A DNA stretch of 64,000 nucleotides, taken from assembly GCA_009733775.1 (NCBI GenBank), contig WOGZ01000071.1:62001-126000 (forward strand). Direction: 5' to 3'. Below the pieces are notes generated by a model. The model had not been told where the DNA came from, searched no databases, and worked only from the letters and a program-made list of their open reading frames with translations. The stretch is from Alectoria sarmentosa. Its lineage: Eukaryota; Ascomycota; Lecanoromycetes; Lecanorales; Parmeliaceae. Every line of letters starts with the position of its first letter. Positions within the stretch are counted from its first letter, which is position 1. The position numbers and the translations under genes were made by a program. This document shows, piece after piece, positions 10,515-23,128 of the stretch.

Positions 10515-12293
10515 AACTACTCTTCGCAGTTTCGTTTCGGAAAGTAGCAATTGTGTCTAATTTCTGCTTGGCGGCGTTGCCGCCCAATTTTCCTTGTCTC
10601 GGACGTTCTTTTCCAAAGCTTCTGGCGGTCCTCGCAAGAGAGGCCAAGCATCACTGGTAGGCAACGATAGCCATGGTATGGTCTTAGCACCGCAAACTAG
10701 GGATTTGGTCTCCTTCCGTGGCACTTGGCAAGCATCTTGGGTAGCTTTGAAGACACCCTCAAATTTCAGCGATGGAGATTGTTTGACGATGTGCAAAAGG
10801 TTTTTTGAAGATCGGCAGATGCAAGTTTCCTCGTTATTGCATATCAGGGAGCAATATATACTTTGAATAAAAATAACCGTGTTTACTCTTCCGCTCGCCT
10901 GATATGTGGAACACTGTTCTCTTCCAACTGTCCTCTGTCTGATTGCCCTATTTCCCATTTCGGCAACTACCATCTATTATTCTACACCAGCCAGCCCTTC
11001 CATCAGAATCCCTACTCTTCTCTCAGTAGCAACTCTGGATCTTGACATCATCGACATCCGTACGTTCCCAAAAACAAGATGATCGTCGTCTATCTATCCA
11101 TTCTCGCCAAATCTTCCCCTGCACGAATCGCACATCTTTCATCTCCCCCCACCACCACCCTCTACGACCATTCCCCCATACACCAACCAAGCACCGTTTC
11201 AATACATTTCTCTCTCTCAAACCCTCTTGCCCACAAAGACAGCAAGATCGCTTTTCATGTTCCCATGTCCCATATAATGAATGCATGTACTCTACCGCTC
11301 GCTCGGTAATGGCGCGTGGGCTGTATCCTCTGTCTTTACTTCATCATCCCTAAGGTATTTATTCGTACTAGTCGCGACAAATACTTATACGTGCTAAAGC
11401 ACGGTTTTGCCTCGAATGAAGAAGTCTCAGAGGAGTCCGCTGTAAAGGAGGCTTTGGTAAGTAAGGGTGTTTGTTATTCCAAGATAAATCGCTGTCTTGC
11501 AGTTGATTGTATCTACTTAGGTGATTGAGGGTTGCTTTTGCTGTAGCTGGTATTCCACGGAACTATTTTCGTGTCGTAGTTAGATACAATTATCCCATGG
11601 ATTGGCAGCGTCCAAAACTCAGGGGGGGGTCCAAAATTATAACTTTTGGCCCCAAGCGCCAATCCTCCATGGGATAATTCCTCTTTTACTCCCCTAGTTC
11701 CTTCTGTAGCGATTCCCCGTTTTGCGGTATCAGGCACCAAATCTCTTTGAGGAGTGTAAACAGCGCCAGTCCAAACGTGGACTAGCGTCAAAACTAGGCC
11801 CGGGGAGTTCAGTAACCCGTTGAATGTGAGACAAACACTCTTCCTCCTTTCCAAATTGCGAAAACAGACAAACAGCACACTGCCCCTACCAGGCACGAGG
11901 ACAAGCTCCGTCCACAGAGAGGATCTGGCTGAAGCGACTCTCTATCAAGGATTACAAGACTTGGCCCTTGCTGCTGCTCTCATTCGGCTTCAACCCTTCA
12001 CACCCGCTTGAAGTCACCTTCCGCGTATCACCAACTTCCTCCGATCCTCACTTCGTTCCAAAATTCAAACAAAACCGAAGACCTCACCCTGATCGAGCTT
12101 TGCATGAAATGACCGACAAGAACCCTCTTTCAGATTCCTTCATCTATTACTCACGGTGGACAAGCTCGAATCTCTGACTCCCCTCTTCAGTAAACACAGT
12201 AGACGAGCTCGAAAGCAGTACATCCATCACGTACTATCTAGGAACACCTGGTTCCGGCTTGAATTCAATCGGGAGAAGCGGCCTCCAAAAACG
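10515..12293. other. intergenic, no gene recognised
   Basis: Open frames here (for example 11042-11353) lack recognisable motifs and are CT-biased. A hairpin-forming inverted repeat lies at 11588-11679. The last few hundred bases before 12294 are CT-rich and probably serve the F-box gene as promoter and 5'UTR. Confidence 0.5.
11588..11679. repeat. 92-bp hairpin-like inverted repeat (MITE-like)
   Basis: The left arm AATTATCCCATGGATTGGC (11588-11606) is complementary to the right arm at 11658-11679, which carries three extra bases. The intervening 51 bases can pair further (CCAAAA against TTTTGG) around a G-run. It resembles a miniature inverted-repeat element or a foldback; no target-site duplication was established. 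Confidence 0.6.
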
Positions 12294-13685
12294 ATGTCGG
12301 TGTCACCAGCATGCTCTCAGGCCGTGGCGCTACCCGAGATCGTGGCTGCTATCCTGGACCAACTGCACGGTGCCAAAGCTCTCTTCGCAGCTCTGCTAGT
12401 CAATAGGCTGTGGGCAGCTGAAGCTACGAGACTGCTATGGCGTGTGGACCCTCCAGTCATGGGCCTCGCCCATATCAAAGACGCAGAGAGGCTCCAATAT
12501 TATGCCGACCAGATAACTTCCTTGGATCTTTTGGGCGGCAAGGATGGATGGAAAAGCCGTTTCATATTATAAGGCCTACGTTTCCCTCGTTTAAACCAGG
12601 TAATCATGAAAGCACCTAGCAGCAAGGACGAGCAAATGTTCTTGCAATACTTGCAGCCCGAACTAAGGATACTCCAATGTGGTAGAGGGCCGGTATCAGA
12701 CTTCTATTTGATGCAGATACAGGGACGGTGTCCTGCACTTCGAAGTCTGTCTCTGCGCTGTCAGCTCAGCACAATCACCGGAAACGGCCTCCTTCAATTC
12801 TTGAATGGTATGCCTTCGCTGACAACGATTCGTCTTGGCGGCCGCTGGAAATGCACCATATCTGACGAGGTCTTCTTTCACCTCGCTTCACGGCCAAATC
12901 TGGACACCTTGCAGATCTCAGCTCAAAATATTACGCCTAACCTCATCAAGAGGATGCAAAAAGCGGTTGACCAGCCGTTTCCCGGACTCTCTCACCTGTC
13001 ATGCTTCTCGCAGAGCGAAGCTTTTCGTCAATTCAGCCGCCATCTAAGCAAACTCACGAACCTACATCTAGACTTGCTTGATATCGCCAGCAACACGTTT
13101 CACGACTTGTGTTCATGTACCAGTCTTGTCAGTCTTGCACTTGACTTTAGTTACTGCTCTCGCTTTGATGCCAACTCTCACATTCCCCCTGAAGGTCTCC
13201 TGGCCCTTGCCAAAAGTTGTACACACTTGCAGAGTCTCAGCGTGATGCACAGTTCACTTTCCGAACCGAATGATAGTGGTATCACCAATATCACCGACGA
13301 TGTGATCAAGGAATTCGTAGCCCTGCTTCCTGGATTGAGCTGCTTCAGGCTCAGAATCAAGACCAATCTTACGCATCGCGTACTAAGAGTTCTTGGAGAA
13401 GGTTGCGCCAACTTGAAGATTTGCTCTATCGACGGGAAGCACTTGGACCTGCGACTACTTGGAGGCGATGGTCCAGTACTTTTCCCTCAGCTTGTGTGCC
13501 TAGAGATCGAGTCAACTGAAGAAAGTCTTTCGGCAGCTATGGCCGCAGAGATACTTCACCACCATGCACCACGCGTAAATAGGCTAGGTTTCGGAAAGTC
13601 TAGGAGGTTTGATTGGGAAGTCTATGAGAAGATGCAAGAATTGGAACGCCGGGATGAAGCCCGATCTCTCGGTCATATTCTATGA
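12294..13685 (+). pseudogene. F-box protein gene with an in-frame TAA
   Basis: The frame starts at ATG 12294 in a good context (AAAACGATGTC). The F-box signature follows at once: LPEIVAAILDQL, then AALLVNRLWAAEATRLLWR (residues about 11-52). F-box proteins link substrates to SCF ubiquitin ligases through Skp1. The remainder has leucine-rich repeat-like spacing (for example PALRSLSLRC) typical of large fungal F-box families. The frame is continuous for 464 codons except TAA at 12570-12572 (codon 93), where FIL*GLRFPRL strongly suggests an original CAA. CAA->TAA is a CpA->TpA, RIP-type change. No intron with matching phase removes it. If translated as is, only an 92-residue F-box fragment results; re-initiation at ATG 12606 would give a domain without the F-box. 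Confidence 0.75.
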
Positions 13686-16584
13686 TGAATATGAAACTTC
13701 CTGAGAAGCAGACAAGGAAGGGACAACTGTGAGCTTCTACAATAAAGGAATATCAGAAGATCTAGGCATGAGGTGTGGAGACACAGTCTATCCCTCTTGC
13801 AGGTGAAATTTTTGAGGCACACTACATACAAAGCCTGAGGTCTCGACCATGTATTGTTTCAAGCTTGCTAAAGATGCAAAGTCTGAGGCAGGCGCTGATG
13901 CCATCAGGCAATGATGGATTTAAAAGATAGTCTTTGTATCCAGCTGTTGTCGGCCAATGGTACGCAAATCCCAGCTCTCTGCCGTCCAACTTGATTTCAA
14001 AAGTCGCCTATCCTATCTCTTTCCTTCTATATTCGAATTGATCACCGATCGCAGCGGTTTCGTAGCTCTCTCATTGAGCCTTGGTCGCCTCCCGTACTCA
14101 GGACGTGCTTCCCGTAGATTCCGCCGCATACTACGATCCTCTCTCCTCCACTGCCAAATGTACCAACATCTTGGGCTCCTTCATCTTGTGATGCATACTG
14201 TCGCGAAAAACCCTCCTGTCGCTGCCATTCTAAGACTCGACGTCAGCCAACGCCATCATCCGACCCGCATATAAAGCCAACCACCCTCGGCATCGGCCGA
14301 TGGGTCATTTTTGTAACCCCTTTCCGTGGCCTGGATGCCTCATACCCAGCCGTCCGATGAGTGATAAATGGTCATCTCGAGAATTTTTCTCATTCCCTGC
14401 CACTCCAAACCAGGTGATGAGTGCGACCTGCTCCCTCATGAAGTAAATGTCATGGATGGACGGAACAGAAGGGCTCTGGTGAATGTAGTCGCCGGGGCAG
14501 CATTAGTGATGCCTCTTGATGTAGTGGTGGGAGGCGGCTCTTTGGCCAGAGTGAAAGCGAGCTGGACCGTGTGAACAAGAAGAGCCGTGAGGGGACTGGA
14601 CAACGACGTCGACGGTGATAGTGATGGCGGGAGCGGGAGCAGTGTTGTGAGGTCTTTAGACCTTCGAAAAGGGGCCGGAGAGAAGAGAACATTTTGGTGA
14701 GACCTTAAGGCTCTAACAATCTGGCTGAGAGGGTTGATATTGGAGACGATTGTGGATGATGATCGCTGTCTTCAAGCGGCACGGCAGGATCGAGTGTCTC
14801 TCACAACATCTGGACCCTCTCCCACAAGACTCGACTGGATTTGGGGACACCCCGCATAGTGCTCTCTTACGAAACTCATCATCCAACAAAGGATTGAAGT
14901 TTACTCTCAACTGGACTGGATGTTTGACGATTCTTCGATTGATGCTGCTTAGCAACGATAAAATGAATATAACCACGTCATTCGTCGAGGCTTGCAAAAA
15001 GAATCAGACAGTGGTAATTGCTGCAAGCGATTCGGCTTCGCTCTTCACGACCTTCTCCCAGGATGTCGTACCAAATAGAGATGCTCAAGCCTTGTGGCAA
15101 AATCCACTGGCTTTCTAGGCCTGTGATACCTGTGCAGCCCCAGGTGTGAAGATGCAATTTTGTGCACAGCGAGAATGTATTAGAAATCCAAGCTAGCGGT
15201 TTTGCAGCTAGGGTGATTCTGGTCCGGAACGAGGACCATGGACATAATAAAATAGATCCGCATGGGCCGCCTGGGCTGAACATAATGTCTGCACCGCCAC
15301 CAGGGTTACAGGGAGATGAATTCGGAGCTAAAGTACCCGGGAACACGCCTGGTACGCCCAGACTTCTTCCCAGCTGCGGAACGGTCGCCGTACCGACGGC
15401 ATGAGTCCCGGCGATCAAGGAAATAGAGACCCTGAGGGGCGAAATTATCCATCGTCCAATTAGAGGCCGTCTCCGCCGGCGGTTGCAGCGTCACACGGGT
15501 GTCTGCTACACCCAAAACAGCTGCCTCAGCCCCTGATATTTTCCCTGCAGCTGAGGAGCTTTCTCCTCTGTGACAGAGCTACCTCGTCATCTTGAAGACA
15601 CACTTGATGCACTTATTGCATCGTCATGAAGCCACGAGAAAAAAGCCTGACGGATTTTGGGAATATAGAAACGCCCTGCTCTGCTGCTGTTTCATATCAA
15701 CAGTAGAAACTTACCCCTAGATGTTGCAGCTGTGATCGCAATCGGTCGAACTCCAACAAAACAACATGTTTACAGACAAGATCATGAGTGGCCACAATGC
15801 CAAGACGACTCAAAGGATTGGAAAGAGAGATTGGGGCTCTGTTCTCGTTCCATGTCGATGAAACTTATCTTACGGTTGCAGAACTCCAAGAGAATTGTCA
15901 AACGAACGCTCAAACATGCAATTGCGTGTCACAATGCCTGTTTCGCCAGCGATCCAGTCCCAAAGCCTCCAAGCGAGAACTCGTTCATTTTGGTTCCTTT
16001 TCCATCTGTTCAACTCGATCCTGCACACCAATTGCACTCGCTACCCAAGACTCTCGCAATGATTAGCAAAGCATCTGTCTTCAGCGTCTAATCCGACTGG
16101 CTGAAACTGCCTGCTTTAACACATCCTCTTCGTATTCCGGACGGAAACAGCCGTTGCACTCTCGACAAGGCTGTCAGCCTTGCTCTCTACATGGCACATA
16201 TCATGACTGTACTGGGAATAAGCTCACGGCTGCTACATATCTCCTACATGCTAGCCTATCAGAGAAACAGTTCCTGCTCCACACAAGGCGACGACACCCT
16301 CAACACTGTTTACATCAGCCCTGTTCCTTCTTCGTCGGAAAGGTTCCATCTCTTCGGTACTCGAGAGATGGGCCTATCATCCAAACCTCTTCAATGAAGA
16401 GTGGAGCTATTTCTCTGCAACATCCCGTTTTGCATGTGCAGGACCCAGTATGGCTGTGAAAATGATGGAGTGCTCATATTACATTTTGCTGAGTTACAAT
16501 CTGCTGACATATAGTACTGCGAAGACCCCTGACGGACGCAAAGTTCAGAGAACCTTCCTCAAAGATACACACTCCTGCCGTGCC
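13686..16584. other. long intergenic region, no gene recognised
   Basis: Several frames of 90-146 codons occur on both strands (14750-15118 +, 14978-15418 -, 15788-16066 +), but none has a recognisable domain or a supporting exon chain. Some could be fast-evolving small secreted proteins or relics. The stretch before 16585 is the presumed promoter and 5'UTR of the zinc-finger gene. Confidence 0.4.
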
Positions 16585-18581
16585 ATGGCATACCCTTTCC
16601 CAGACCCTTCGGTCCTTCAGGAATCTCATCTAGACCCCGCCCGTTTATCGAACTGTGCCAGTGCGCGTTCATACCTCCCTCAACAAGGCCACCCATCTAC
16701 TTTGCACTCTTCAGACCTTAGCAGCTTCATCACACTGAACACCTCCAATCTCGACAACTTGCATGCTCCTGGCACAATCGGTCTCAATGATGAAATGACT
16801 GCTTATTCCAAGAGCATAGAGAATCTACGCGGTCCAAATCCCTCGAACCTAAGCATCTCTCATGCTCCAGTCACAACAGAATTCTATATTACAGACCACC
16901 CTGTACCAGATCTGACGGCGTACAGCGGTGAGGACCCTCACTGCAACCATATACACCAATCGTTTTCAGATCCAATCCCTTTCAACGATGTTAGTATTCG
17001 AGAGGATGATAATTGGCGGAAGCAGCTCGAAGCAGAGGCACATGGACTCTTCCTTGAACCTCAGGAATTGGCCCGTGGGATAAACATCTCCACAGATGCA
17101 ACACCAGTTACCGGCCTCGGTCCCCAAGGATTGAGCAATCCGAAACATCTTACTTCAAGCATTGGAAATTACAATGACGAGAACTTTCACTATACGGCTC
17201 GTCCACACCAACTCTCTCGTAACATCAGCAGTCGCAATAGCCTCGACCCTCCAAAGATCTCTGCTCCTTCACGTATCTCCAGTCATGACAATCTTTCGCC
17301 AGAGACCAATTTCAACTGCCTGGGGCCTTCAGGCATCTCTACCACTTCATATGTCTCAGCTCAACGGCATCTCGCTCCAAAGATGACCAATACCAATGGC
17401 CTCGGGCCTCCAAAGATCTCCTCTCATTCTTGTACTTCCACTCCTCGCTACCTCGCTCCAAACGTGGGCATTTCCAAATGCCTCAAAGCCTCAGGTGTCG
17501 CGACTTCTTCACACAGCTTCACGACACGCCGTTGTGCTCCGAACGTGACGAGATACAACAACCTTGGACCCTTGGGCAACTCTACTGCCGTGCAGATCGC
17601 CTCCAAGATCAGTAAATCCAATAGCTTCAAACCCTATGGCGTATTACCTTCACACCATCTCCTTTCAAAGGTGGAAAACTCGAGCAGCATCGACCCTTCA
17701 GACACCTCCACTCCATGCCGCCTGTTCAGCAACATGACCAATCTGGAAGGCCCCGAGCCTTCAGGCATTGCCACTCCATGTGCTCTCGTTTCAGAGACAA
17801 TCAACCCCAAGAGTCCCGAGCCTCCGAACGTCTCCGTCAAGGACGAAGTTGACCCAGATGATGTTATTACTCTTTTTACGACTCTCAACGACGAACCCCC
17901 ACAACCTTCAGAGCACTGTGATATCGACGACGTCAATGTTGACAACGCATCAGGAGTCAGCCACAGTCACGTTCCAGACGATTTGGAACCCCACCCCGGA
18001 CAATGCCGCACAGGCCAAGCCGTCAGAGACACTAGTTCGGTCGAAGTACTCCAACCGCGGAGGTCACATGAACGACGAAGTAATTCCAACGTGTTGCCAG
18101 CAAGATTGGAACCGCGCCAGAAGGAGAAGGTAACCAGGAGTAGAATTTCCAAAGGCGTCCGCAAGAACGCCAGCACCAGTCCTCGAAGGGACGACCCCAA
18201 AAACCGGTACTTTTGCGCGGACCCGACCTGCCAGGTATCTCAAGGCAAGGCCTACAAGGGATTCGCAACACGCGAAGACATGGAGCGGCATCTGCGAACT
18301 CACAAAGACCCGAGATACCTCTGCCCATTGCCTCACCCGCCCGGCTGTCAAAACTCATTCAGTCGGAGTGATGGACTCGCACTGTAGGTCTCTCCACAGC
18401 ATGAGATATATAGAATAGGTAAACAGAATGCTAATATCAATGCGTGTACAGTCACCTCAAGAAAAAGCATCCGGATATAAGTCACAATGACCCCAGGCGC
18501 GTCGCCATCCTAGCGCAGAAGCACGAGCATCCGAAGATTATGGAAGGTGTGAACACCATCGTTATCCATATGCATGACTAG
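16585..18581 (+). CDS. C2H2 zinc-finger protein with long repetitive N-terminal region
   Basis: Two exons: 16585-18383 and 18452-18581. The 68-bp intron has GTAGGT at the donor and a GCTAAT branch site. The protein is about 642 aa; the frame is open further upstream, so a start at 16450 is possible. Residues about 170-400 are degenerate tandem units of roughly 27-33 aa built around LGP(S/P)(G/K)IS and LAP, probably disordered. An acidic stretch (DEVDPDDVITLF) and a basic linker follow. Two C2H2 fingers sit at the C-terminus: YFCADPTC with HLRTH from about residue 543, then YLCPLPHPPGC with HLKKKH. The intron falls inside the second finger, which supports the splice. It is probably a nuclear DNA-binding factor; the target is unknown. 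Confidence 0.8.
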
Positions 18582-19998
18582 ACGCCGTCCAGTCCGGAGT
18601 TTGGGGTGCTCCATTTGGCGTTTGATATGGCTCAATACTGCCTTGACCTTGTCGGATGATACAAAATAAAAGTTAGCGGGACAACAGCCAAGAGTGATAT
18701 TTCCTGCCCTCGGACTCCGAACAGATACCCATAGACTTCCTTACATCTCCGTCAGGGATAGTATTCACAACCCTGCAGCGATTCCTAATAAACCATAGAA
18801 CAATTGGATTCCAATTAATTACCAAAAGAAGTCCACCACCGCACATCTGCTTTCCCATGTTGAAATGGTTCCCAGCCTCCTCCGGACCGTTGCCTTGCCA
18901 GCCACATAATTTAGTACTGTATATAGGGTTCGCTCCAGGGGAGCTTTGGGAGAATAATCAATCCATCCTTCACATCCCATCATCATATTTCAACATCCCA
19001 TCCCTAACAATCACACACATGCAGAAACCCCTCTGCACTTCCTGATCCTCAAGACGACACCACAGCATAAGTAGCATCCAAGATTGCTTTCAAAGACTCT
19101 TCACCCCAGCATCCAAGATTGAAAGCCTCATTACCCCAGCACCAATCATTGAAAAAATCTCATTACCAATACCACACCCTATCGTATTTAAGTATCCAGC
19201 GGAGTGATATTCAGCCCATACTTATTACGTAAGCAGGCCTCCCTGATTGATCCTCAAGACACATGCGTCCAGAAAAGGTCATATTCGATCCCACGGTCCT
19301 TGAGATTGTTTGAACGGAAAAATATTGAGGTCTTAGTATCGTATCGTATCTTATCGTATCCAGCGGATGTGATATTTGGTTTCTTGGATGAGGGAATGAA
19401 ATGAAATGGAATGAAATGGAATGAAATGGAATCAATGCGGGGTGTCCAGCGCTGGTTCGGCCGATCCCTTTTCAATTTTCTTTCATCCCTCATCCTTGTT
19501 ATTCTCATCATCGCTCTTTCATCTCTCGCCCTTCCTTTTCCTCTTCATTTCATTTCGGTTTTTCATTTATCCCCCTTTTCGATTCCATCTTCTTTTTATC
19601 CACCCCCTTTTTCATTTTCTTTTTCATCCATCCATTTTTCATTCCCCTTTCCATTCATTCATTCATTCATTCATTCATTCATCACCTTTCATCGCTCTTT
19701 TCGTTTTTTTCATTCGTGTTTCTTCTCATTTCTTATCCATTCCCATTCCATCTCTCTTTATCCATCACCCTTCATCACTCTTCCCATCTCCCTTCCCATT
19801 TATCCACTTTCATTCGACCCTCATCCCATTCATGCTGCAAAAGAAAAGGCGAGAAAAGGCGAGGCGAGGCGGAGTGGGATACCGATAATCGATTTGAATA
19901 CTCGATTCCGCCATGATGGATGCCTATGACGATTAAATAAAAGATTTATCATCATCATCATCATTATTATACAACATATAAAATAACTCATCGAGAAA

Positions 19999-20041
<43 letters not shown>

Positions 20042-20711
20042 GGAAAACGGGAAGAGGGGGGGGGCGAGAGAGAGGGAAAGAAGGGTGGGTGAAAGGGACG
20101 TTGATCGTCTTTTCGACCTCTAGAGTAGAGTAAAAATTGAGGAAAGTCGAGTAGTAGAGTTGAACAAGGCGGTATAATGCATGCATAGGTCAACTCCAAT
20201 GTTTCTGCGCTCTGGGCTAGGTTGGGTTGGGTTGGGTTGGGTTGGGCAGGGTAGGGTAGGGTAGGCTGGTGGAGAGGTGTGGTAATCCGTTTCGATGCGG
20301 TGGTTGAGGGGGAGGGAGGGAGTGAGCGTTGATTATTCGTCGGTGTTAGAGGGGAAGGGGGTGGAGAGAGAAAGGGGGGGGAGATAGGGATGGGGGGGGG
20401 AAAGGGAAGGAAGAGGATAGGAGTGAAGACGATTCGACTTGTAGGCTGTGGACAGTGAGGAAGGACTTGAAAAGCCAGAGGTAGATTTTTGATTCGTGCA
20501 CATCATCTCCCGACCGCCGCTGTAAAAGCAGGGGGATTATGTATCTTTATCGCTTTTGGTGATGACCGACTCGGTATATGTACGTAGGTAAGGAAGAAGA
20601 TGGTATCATATGTACATACACACACACACACACACATCACGCACATGCACATGCACATCGACTCCCTGGCAGCAATCCAAATGTCCAGCGAAGCCCGGAT
20701 TGCTTTTCCAA
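18582..20711. other. intergenic region dense in simple-sequence repeats
   Basis: No gene is seen. It contains AATGG/AATGA pentamers (about 19396-19432), a long T/C-rich tract (19460-19840) with ATTC tetramers (19652-19681), CAT triplets (19943-19963), a GA run (20004-20039), telomere-like G-rich pentamers (20216-20264) and a CA run (20618-20635). Apparent 100-170-codon frames are low-complexity artefacts. Confidence 0.7.
20216..20264. repeat. G-rich telomere-like pentamer array
   Basis: About five GGGTT units are followed by three GGGTA units. It is similar to, but not the same as, the TTAGGG telomere repeat of filamentous ascomycetes. Confidence 0.7.
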
Positions 20712-22218
20712 TCACACCCATCCCCTATTATACCTATAGGTCCCGAAATCCACATTCCCCTCTTCGCCGGCATAGTCTTCCCTTCGCGTCCCTTGCAGCG
20801 GCAGGTCGAAACTGTCGCTGTATTCCGGCTCCTCGTCTTTCGCCCACGTCACATTCTCCGGTTTCTCCACCTCGTGCCGCCGTTCTGATCTCCGGCCGAG
20901 ACCTAGGGAACGTTGTCGTGGGCCTTGGGTTGGTCTTTGTGGAACATTTAATCTTGCACCGCCGTCACCATCACCGCGACTACCACTGTTTTCATGATGT
21001 CGATCGGCGGGAACTTTTGCTCCGATATCAGGACCTCGCGGTTGTCCATCCAGCTTATCCTGCGGTTTCGTGTTCCCCCACGGCCGTTTATACCAAGGTG
21101 TTTGAGAGGGCGGGGAGAACCAGGTCAATTGGCTCGCAGCCGTCTTTTCACTATCCAAGCTCTCACTGTCACGGCCTTGTCTGGCCTTCGCAATCCTCGC
21201 TCTCAGGAAGAGCACGAGGGGGCGCATTATAGGAGCACATGCGCCAATGATTGCGAAATTGACTTCCAAAATGCGGGTTAGGGCGTTTCCGACGCCGACC
21301 CAGGTGTAGTCGTCGGAGAGTATCTCCCAGGAGTAAGAGGTACGGACGATGCAGACGGTGCCGGTGATGACGCCGAGACCCATAAGGAGATTGAGGGCGA
21401 TTTTGGTGCGGAATTTGAGGCGGGCGTTCCAAAGGAGGAGGACAGGGAAGGCGGCGCCGATGAAGTCTGTCATGATTGAGAAGACTGCAGCCGGTGAGCG
21501 ATTGTTCCTGTTCATCTTCTCTTGACAAGGGCCCTTGTAGCGCGGAAAACCACAGTAGACTTACCACCCTGAACGATGATAATCTTCTCCACCGCCTTCT
21601 TGCTCATACAATACCCCGGCACCACCTCCTCTACTGTCTCCCAATTCTTCTGCAATGGTATACACTGAAATATAAATAGTAGCGTCAACGGCACATGTGT
21701 GACCACCAAAAACCCAATCAGTCCAAAGAGAAACCATCGCCATCGCTCAAATTTCGATATTCGTAATAGGAAAAGGCAGATTGAGATTTTGGAGAGAGCG
21801 AGAGTGATGAAGACTTGGATCCAGTCGAGGAAATTGTATTTGAGGAAACCTTCGTAATGGTCCGGAGGAAGATATTGTACGTGGCGGCCGAGGCCGTAGT
21901 CTACTTCGACCATGACGAAGCCCATGCCCACTGCATTGATCAACTGTTTCCCACAATAGCAGCCATCAGCCACGATTCTTCCCGAAGCCTCCAAGTCCCT
22001 TTTCCTCATGGTGGAGAAACGTTGTAGGTAGAAGTGCTCACCTGCGTCAGGCCAATAACGGCATCGTCCCAGCCGAAATTGTGCGTGATCCATGCCCTGG
22101 TACACAATCTCAAACACACCAGTATAGTGGCGGGACCAAAGATGGCCCAATTGATGGCAATGAGCATAGGACCAAGGTTCCTGTCGCCGGTGGAAGGGAT
22201 TATCTCTGCTTTGTCCAT
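20712..22218 (-). CDS. Fungal rhodopsin-domain seven-transmembrane protein
   Basis: Three exons on the minus strand: 22218-22042, 21943-21565 and 21484-20712, joining in phase to 442 aa. Introns are 98 and 80 bp (GTGAGC and GTAAGT donors). It begins with an extracellular stub and a first membrane helix (PMLIAINWAIFGPATILVCL), followed by the typical WDD motif in HNFGWDDAVIG. Further helices include the WIQVFITLALSKISICLFLL segment, a helix preceding FQCIPLQKNWE, and ITGTVCIVRTSY. The C-terminal 130 residues are hydrophilic and charged, presumably cytosolic. This matches the fungal 'rhodopsin domain' family of PTH11-like integral membrane proteins, expanded in Pezizomycotina and usually of unknown ligand. 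No CFEM cysteine domain is present. Confidence 0.88.
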
Positions 22219-23128
22219 TGCAGCGGCAGCAGCGTACAGTTATTCAGCGACACTGCGAGCTGTGAAAGCGGCCGCCGTACAATCATCGCTTGAGAGTTGG
22301 GAGGGGTCTTGTCGCAATGGTGCTGAAAGGGTTCAAGGTAGCAGCGTTGATGTGTATGTAATGATGGGCGTTGAGAAAGTGGGCAAGGTGTAGATGCAAG
22401 TGCATGACTTGGAGGTAGGACTCTTCGGTTGGACTCTACCGACCTGGACTCGGGGATGGACGTGCTAAAACAGCGCCATGTCGATCTTTCTCCGCCGGAC
22501 CTTTTTTGTAGCTTCGAATCTTATTCGATAAACCTTCTACTTCTCCGTAGTTCATTTACCGACCAAGTCCGCCTTTTCGTCCCCTGATCCCATCACTCGA
22601 GAGTCAAGCAATGGAAAATTCGCGAAACACGCGTCTTGGCCTTGAAGTTGGCTTTCGCCGGAAGACCGGCAGGAATGGGAGCATCGCCATCCTATAATTA
22701 TAATTATCGACCTGGGACATATTGGCCCACAGATAATCCAATTCGAGCCAAGCAGAAATGAGAAGACCTTTTTTTTGTGAAAGTGTGAAACGAGAGGGTG
22801 TGCTCGAACCGCCGCATCCCCGCATTTTACCAAATTTATTCTCCGAAAACGAGGAAAAGACAGATGAGGGCGATGAAAGAGGGTCCGAGGCTTTTTGGGC
22901 ATATACCCGCGCGAATGGCACGTGGCTCGCTTATGCAGTATACACGTCTTTTCCTAAGCGAGCTACCGATCGATGACGTCGTCTAGCTTCGTTCGGCAAT
23001 CGGGAGGATGCAGGTCTCGGTGTCAGATAGTCAGACAGACAATCGCTTTCTCTAGAGTACTGTCTACCATAACTACGACACGACACCTAGATCATTTTCA
23101 TCAACAAGGAATGGATTGGAACCACCAT
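22219..23128. other. intergenic, no gene recognised
   Basis: It holds the upstream region of the rhodopsin-domain gene and the downstream region of the oxidoreductase gene. Frames of 70-116 codons here have no recognisable motif. Confidence 0.5.

Noticed and set aside
14978..15418. 146-codon minus-strand frame with Cys/Gly-rich content
   Set aside because: No recognisable domain, overlapping plus-strand frame of equal quality, and no supporting exon chain.
19411..19929. 172- and 155-codon frames in T/C-rich DNA
   Set aside because: They are Phe/Ser/His/Ile/Leu low-complexity translations of a pyrimidine tract and microsatellites, in two frames at once.
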